Shown here: one piece after another, positions 59,398-64,000 of the stretch
Numbering within the stretch: position 1 is the first letter of the stretch
How the letters are laid out: the number at the start of each line of letters is the position of its first letter
DNA from: Telopea speciosissima
Taxonomy: Eukaryota > Streptophyta > Magnoliopsida > Proteales > Proteaceae
Length of the DNA stretch: 64,000 bases
NCBI RefSeq assembly: GCF_018873765.1
Contig: NC_057922.1
Location: 16,815,563 to 16,879,562, forward strand
Reading direction: 5' to 3'
The notes under the pieces: generated by a model
The model's input: only the letters and a program-made list of their open reading frames with translations
What the model was told of the DNA's origin: nothing
The model's database searches: none
Position numbers and translations under genes: made by a program

Positions 59398-59730
59398 ATG
59401 ACTGCTGCTGATTGGTTTTTCTCAAAGAGCTCTCAAATCAAATTATCACAGTTAAGCGCATGATTACATATACTCAGTACCGAAGTTAATAATAAAAAAT
59501 AAAAAAAACCAAAGCAGTGTAGTAATTAAAATCCAATTCCATTGGAATGCACCTACTGGGTTAGTCACAGTTCCAACACATTGCCTTGTACATACATACC
59601 TCTGCTGACTACCAGAACCGGCACCCAAGTTCAAAAACCCCCAGGGCACATAACCCAATTTCTATCCAATAGATGCAAAAAGAACCTAATTTACAGGTGG
59701 CAAAATTGGGGAGGAATTATTTTTTATCGC

Positions 59731-62396
59731 TCAATAATAAGTCCCATAGTACGCCTGCTGTACTGGTGGTGCCTGTTGCTGAGTTGGTGGAGCAAAGGTT
59801 GCTGCTGTGGCTGGTTGGGCGTAGTTTTGCTGTGGAAGAGCCTGCTGAAAAATAATTTATAACAATATCATGATGCATACAATTAAAAAAGACAACAGTT
59901 GAGCAATTGCCAGTCCTTTCTGTTTTCCTTCCACTTGACACTAGACCAGTATTATTTCAACCTTTTCAACCCAAAGAAACACAATTGGAATCACCAAAAC
60001 CTACTAAGCAAGAAAAGAAGGACAAAAACCAGAAACAGATGCAAACGTTCGAGTCTCGATAACCTACAACACACTTAAAAGTTCCAATTTCCAGAGCAGG
60101 AAGTGTGAGGACATGGCAGGCAGATACTCAGATGTGTATCCAACAAAGTACAGAAGTCTAAACACAAACCAACACCATATAGTACTCTAATGCTGGGCAA
60201 TGCATATATTATTCTCAATCTCTCATCTCCTGGAACTCAAGAATACTAAATCCCAAGTGTCATATCCTTGCTTCATCTAATGAGGTTTATATTATTTCCG
60301 TTTATATTATTTCCATGTCTGGCCATCCTGGATGGAAATTTAATAACTATGGATACCCCAAGCATCAAGTGTGTCCAAAATAGTGAGAAATTACAAAAGA
60401 ATGCCACCAACCTCACGGAGTCATGGTATATGAGGTTATGGCATATTTGAATTCTTGAATATGTTTTACACCCTACTATATACTGACTAGTGATATGGTA
60501 CAGAGGTTACTCTTATCACATGGAACTACCAACATCCATCCAAGGCTACCACAGAGCAAGAAATCATGGCAGCACCCAATAAAGACAGCTCACTAATCTT
60601 TGTGATGTATATTTCTCCTTTTTTTTCCTAAAAGAGCTAATGCTCTTCTTCTCCCCCAAAATTCAAGATTTTTTTGTGCGAAGTCCTTCGAGATGGACTG
60701 CCAACTAGGGATAAACTCCACTGGATGAATCTGAAATCTGATTCCTGTAGTATATGCCAGGATACTTCTGAATCACCTTGTCATATTTTTTTTATCTTGT
60801 AATCTGACAAAAAGGATTTGGTTTGCTGGACCCCTTGGCCTACGTATAGAACTTTTACAAGGTACTACTATCAAAGAGGCTTTTCATAACCTGATCAACA
60901 ATCCATCCTTGACAAAAAGAGATGGAGATCGAATTTTATGCATTGCTAGTATTACCATGTATTTCATTTGGCCAAACAGGAACCAAGCTATCTTTGAAAA
61001 TTACAAAACTCACCCCACTGGTATTATCAGGAATATCTTGAGATGGGTGGGAGAATACAATCTTTTTTGCCCTCTGGAAAATACATTACAGGAATCCCAG
61101 GGCAACCTCTCTATCTCACAGTTGCTTCCTCCAACGGAATTCTATTTGGGCCTCAATACACAGGAAAACATCATTTTGATTGCAGATGGTAGTTTTAATC
61201 AGAGATCAAAACAGGGAGGATGGGGTTTTGTATTTTCTTCAACAATGAGTTGTATGCATCATCTATGGACTATGGAAATGCAGGAACAGCACAGGAAACG
61301 GAGCTCAGGGGATTCAAAGAAGGGCTCCAGAAAGCACTTCTATTGGACTGCAGGAAACTGACGATCTGGACAGACTCGGAGGAGCTCAAGAATTGGACTA
61401 CTAGCCAAGAAAAGTACTCGTGGCCATGGAACTCTTATCACTTTTTGTTAGATATCAAAAGCTTTATGGACACTTTTTGGTTTGTAAATATTATTAAGCA
61501 ACCTAATACAGCCAGCTCATAAACTGGCAAACAATGCTAGGACTGAACACATATTATCATCCTGTATGTCAGATACTGTTCCTATTAAGTTTTAATTTAA
61601 GTATCTTTATTTCATTAAAAAACAAAGGTTAGCTCTTCCAATCACAATTGCTATACTTCTGAAAGGCCACTACTTTTAAAGTTATGGTTAACCACAATGG
61701 GTTACTATGAACCAGAATGGATCAACTCAACAGCAAGGGGTTCCAGACCATAGCCAGGCTCATAATCATAATTGTCAAGACGCCGCCTAGGCAGGCGCCT
61801 TGGACGCCTAATTGGTGTCACCTCGGTTTTGGACCTTCTCCAATGCCTAGGGTCGCCTAGACGCCATGACAACTATGCTCGTAATGCATACGAACCAGTA
61901 TGTCCGAAACAATCCAAACATGCTCGTAATGCATACGAACGAGTATGCTCGTAATGAAGATGATGTAATAATCATTACAATCCTACACCTCAAGTGTCCA
62001 ATGAAATTGTTGAGACAAAGATGGTAAGAGAAAAGGTGGAGACACTAGAGAATGCCCTAAAGAATGACACGCGGTACAGAAGACCAAATAATTAATTCGG
62101 AAGGAATGTATTTCTTCTTCTTTTTTTTTGGGTAGAACGTGTTTCTTCCCAAAGGCTAAGATACTGGAGAGATTCAAATGGAAATCTGATCAGTTCGATG
62201 GGACCGGAGATTCCCGTGCACATAAGGGATTACATCAGCCAAATGAAACTCCAGGGATTTTCTGACAGTCCAAGAAAAATACCTGGACAGGGTATGTTGG
62301 AGGATAAGTGCCATAAGCAGCTGTTTGTGCAGTTGAAGTGGCCACCTGTGGATGAGTATAGCCGCTGCCATAACCAGCATACCCACCATATCCAGC
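59731..62396 (-). CDS. C-terminal exons of a Tyr/Gly/Gln-rich protein, partial
   Basis: Two exons are clear: 62283-62396 (AGYGGYAGYGSGYTHPQVAT, then STAQTAAYGTYPPTYPVQ) and 59731-59844 (QALPQQNYAQPATAATFAPP, then TQQQAPPVQQAYYGTYY and a stop). Both are 114 bp, phase 0, with GT-AG borders. The last acceptor is CAGCAG, so a one-residue alternative (with or without Q) is likely. The composition is that of the low-complexity tails of plant RNA-binding proteins (hnRNP-, KH- or RRM-type), but no folded domain is in the window, so the family is not assigned. The 5' exons probably lie beyond 64000. The intron of 2.4 kb contains a LINE and a MULE-type MITE. Confidence 0.7.
60640..61620 (+). mobile_element. 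5'-truncated LINE relic in an intron
   Basis: Frames contain the zinc-binding region end (LCIASITMYFIWPNRNQAIF) and an RNase H-like domain (NIILIADGSFNQRSKQGGWG, then LTIWTDSEELKNW), as in plant L1 ORF2. It ends in a short A-rich stretch near 61615. Frameshifts are present. The left boundary and target duplication are not clear. Confidence 0.75.
61767..61876. mobile_element. MULE-type MITE (GCCTAGGCG repeat)
   Basis: A 110-bp element with ends CATAATTGTCAAGACGCCG and GGCGTCTAGGCGACC-complement text ending CATGACAACTAT. A 9-bp flanking repeat with one mismatch (GCTCATAAT 61758-61766, GCTCGTAAT 61877-61885) fits a Mutator-type duplication. Confidence 0.65.
61877..61956 (+). repeat. Degenerate tandem repeat ATGCTCGTAATGCATACGAA
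   Basis: The word GCTCGTAATGCATACGAAC occurs at 61877 and 61923, with a partial third copy at 61950. It starts with the same bases as the flanking duplication of the adjacent MITE. Confidence 0.7.
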
Positions 62397-62829
62397 CTGT
62401 AAATCATATTAAGTACACAAAGAAATCAAATTAGGCAGCTGCAAAAAGTAAGTTTTTCCTGTCACTTCTTTTTGTTAGATGAGAAGTGTTGAAATGTAAG
62501 AAAGTGTCCGTCCACAAGAAGCCAATAACCCAAAATATATAGCAACCATCAAGATATCATGAAAAATATACAAGACAAAGGGCACAATATATGGAGATCC
62601 CTTAGATACCCATAACAAGGACCGACAAAAGAACCTGTCCAACACAGACGTCGGTGCCTAGGAGAGATTAGTGATCCCGCTATGAGAATTATGTAGGCTT
62701 ACATAGAAGAAGACAACTGGAGAAACTTAACAAATAACTGCCATCAAAGCAAGAGATTAGTTGACCCTGGGGCCTCTACTAATGAAAATGAGAATATCTC
62801 CCAAGGGACCTGGTCAAACATAAACTCAA

Positions 62830-63240
62830 CGAAGCTTCGTCAAAACTAGTTGGGGCTAGCTACACTATTCTGTTCTGCCTAGCCACTCTATTTAGGTACA
62901 TCATAACTCCATGAAGCCTCATCAATTTTCTCTTTCCACATCTTTTTTAGCCTTCCACTTTTCTTTTTCCAAATCCTCCAACTGGTTGCACACTTGGTTG
63001 TAGTGGCAGATAGCCTAATTATCTCAATCAACTTCCTCTTACATTGTCACCTAGTGCTGCTACTCCTAAGCTCTCCCCCCCCCCCCCCAAGTGCATCCAT
63101 TTCCGACTCTATGTTCCTAGTATTTTAGCCATTGACACCTATAACAAACTAAATATGTTACAACCATTTCATGCATATGCCAATTTCCCCCTAGTAAGTA
63201 TGCTTATTCCATTTCTACATAGAGCATGGCTGGTATTATA
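62830..63240 (-). mobile_element. Degraded RTE-type LINE relic
   Basis: On the minus strand the end reads GTAGCTAGCCCCAACTAGTT, close to the conserved 3' end of plant RTE LINEs (GTAGCCGACCCCAACTAGTT). Upstream text is too decayed for domain calls. Boundaries are approximate. A C-run lies at 63077-63091. Confidence 0.5.
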
Positions 63241-63463
63241 GTGATGCAGTTGCACTAACCAACAAGATCGAGCTTGGAAGCCCAGGCCTAAATTTTACAA
63301 TCTGTTCAAATAAAGGTAGATTGGGAATTTTCTTAAATATTGGGTGCTAAATTGCTAATATCCTCTTTAAAGCTATACGACTGTTGAGAGAGTATGAAGG
63401 TAGAGTAGCTGAGTTCAATATGAGTTCTAAAATTTTATTTTCAGTTCCACTATGAATCCAAGT

Positions 63464-63635
63464 AATAAGGGTGTACCCAGTGCACGATGGTCCACCATTG
63501 CGGGGTCTGGGGAGGGTCATAATGTACGCAGCCTTACCCTTTCTTTTGCAGAGAGGCTGTTTCCAGACTCAAATCCATGACCACTTGGTCACAATGGAGC
63601 AACTTACCGTAGCACCAGGACCGCCCTCATAGCTG
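63464..63635 (-). mobile_element. Au-type SINE
   Basis: A 172-bp tRNA-derived SINE on the minus strand. Its 5' part reads GGCGGTCCTGGTGCTACGGT, then AAGTTGCTCCATTGTGACCA, with B-box-like GGATTTGAGTCTGG, and its 3' part reads CAGACCCCGCAATGG to CTGGGTACACCC. I recognise this as the widespread Au SINE family. The flanks AGTTCCACTATGAATCCAAG (63443-63462) and AGTTCACTATGAGTCCAAGT (63636-63655) are matching target duplications. Confidence 0.9.
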
Positions 63636-63688
63636 AGTTCACTATGAGTCCAAGTCTGACTCATTATTGGTTTAGCAAATAGTTATAT

Positions 63689-63838
63689 GGGGAAGTGTTT
63701 CTTGAGGGGAAGCATGGCCCCTGTGTGTGCACGGAAGCCAATGGGAGTTCGCGTGGAAGAATCATGGGGGTGGGGCAGTCATTTCGCCCCCTCTATGCCT
63801 GGGCACAACGTGGGCACTCCCCCGAGTTCTTTTTCCCT
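63689..63838. mobile_element. hAT-like MITE with perfect 8-bp duplication
   Basis: A 150-bp element beginning GGGGAAGTGTTTCTTG and ending GAGTTCTTTTTCCCT, between AGTTATAT (63681-63688) and AGTTATAT (63839-63846). The interior carries the core GGGGCAGTCATTTCGCCCCC, the clearest form of the family motif. Confidence 0.85.
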
Positions 63839-64000
63839 AGTTATATATATATGGAAGAGCGCCCCCCCCCCCCCCTAACAAACTGATACAAGATAAGCTG
63901 AATAGAAATTTTAAGTTTCATGGTTGCTGGTTGTTTCTCGTTGGAGACCACTTAGGCTTGTTTGATTGATCTCTCCTCCCTCTTGCTTTGATTTCAATTT

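Noticed and set aside
63608-63632. A 25-base exon (YEGGPGAT) with perfect AG and GTAAG borders just upstream of the Tyr/Gly-rich exon.
   Set aside because: The sequence GGCGGTCCTGGTGCTACGGT plus AAGTTGCTCCATTG is the 5' end of the Au-type SINE, which has its own target duplication, so the exon look is accidental.
1-64000. tRNA genes and CRISPR-like arrays.
   Set aside because: Only tRNA-derived SINE promoters were found; no complete cloverleaf could be built, and no regularly spaced repeats exist beyond microsatellites and the small array at 61877.

Overview
This is nuclear DNA from a flowering plant. Evidence: GT-AG introns in plant gene families, a chloroplast-targeted RNA-binding protein, a nuclear copy of a piece of plastid rpoB, a Copia retrotransposon with an initiator-Met tRNA primer site, plant L1 and RTE LINEs, tRNA-derived SINEs, a gene-capturing MULE and many MITEs. 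The species cannot be read from the sequence; an early-diverging eudicot or magnoliid is a guess. There are no operons, CRISPR arrays or recognisable tRNA/rRNA genes.

Five host genes could be modelled to the base by joining exons: a VPS62/DUF946 protein (minus, 8663-11967, 570 aa); a single-exon C2-domain protein (plus, 21890-23059, 389 aa); a TPR protein (plus, 29171-31985, 383 aa); a G3BP-like NTF2-RRM-RGG protein (minus, 33440-43759, nine exons, 475 aa); and a chloroplast two-RRM ribonucleoprotein (minus, 46535-49937, four exons, 291 aa). The last two exons of a sixth gene, a Tyr/Gly/Gln-rich protein, lie at 59731-62396 (minus), and the gene probably runs off the right edge. In every complete model the exon phases match at each junction. 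The genes are unrelated housekeeping or RNA-biology genes and form no pathway.

The rest is mostly transposon debris. Left part (1-8 kb): MITEs, a SINE, a LINE relic and a laccase pseudogene. 12-21 kb: a young Copia element (13871-18523, 5-bp target duplication) and hAT-like pieces. 23.8-25.2 kb: a long-TIR MULE carrying a kelch gene fragment. Inside the G3BP introns: a hAT MITE, a TIR element carrying AIP1 and PPR gene fragments, a 224-bp tandem duplication that copies a splice acceptor, and the rpoB fragment. 50.7-58.8 kb: a 5'-truncated LINE and a near full-length L1, both with clear target duplications. 58.8-64 kb: LINE tails, a SINE and MITEs around the partial gene.

No new biochemical system was found. 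The most notable observations are a dispersed family of short GGGG-ended MITEs with 8-bp target duplications, four ultra-short retro-insertion stubs (14-28 bp, mostly A-tail) between matching target duplications, and two separate gene-capturing transposons.
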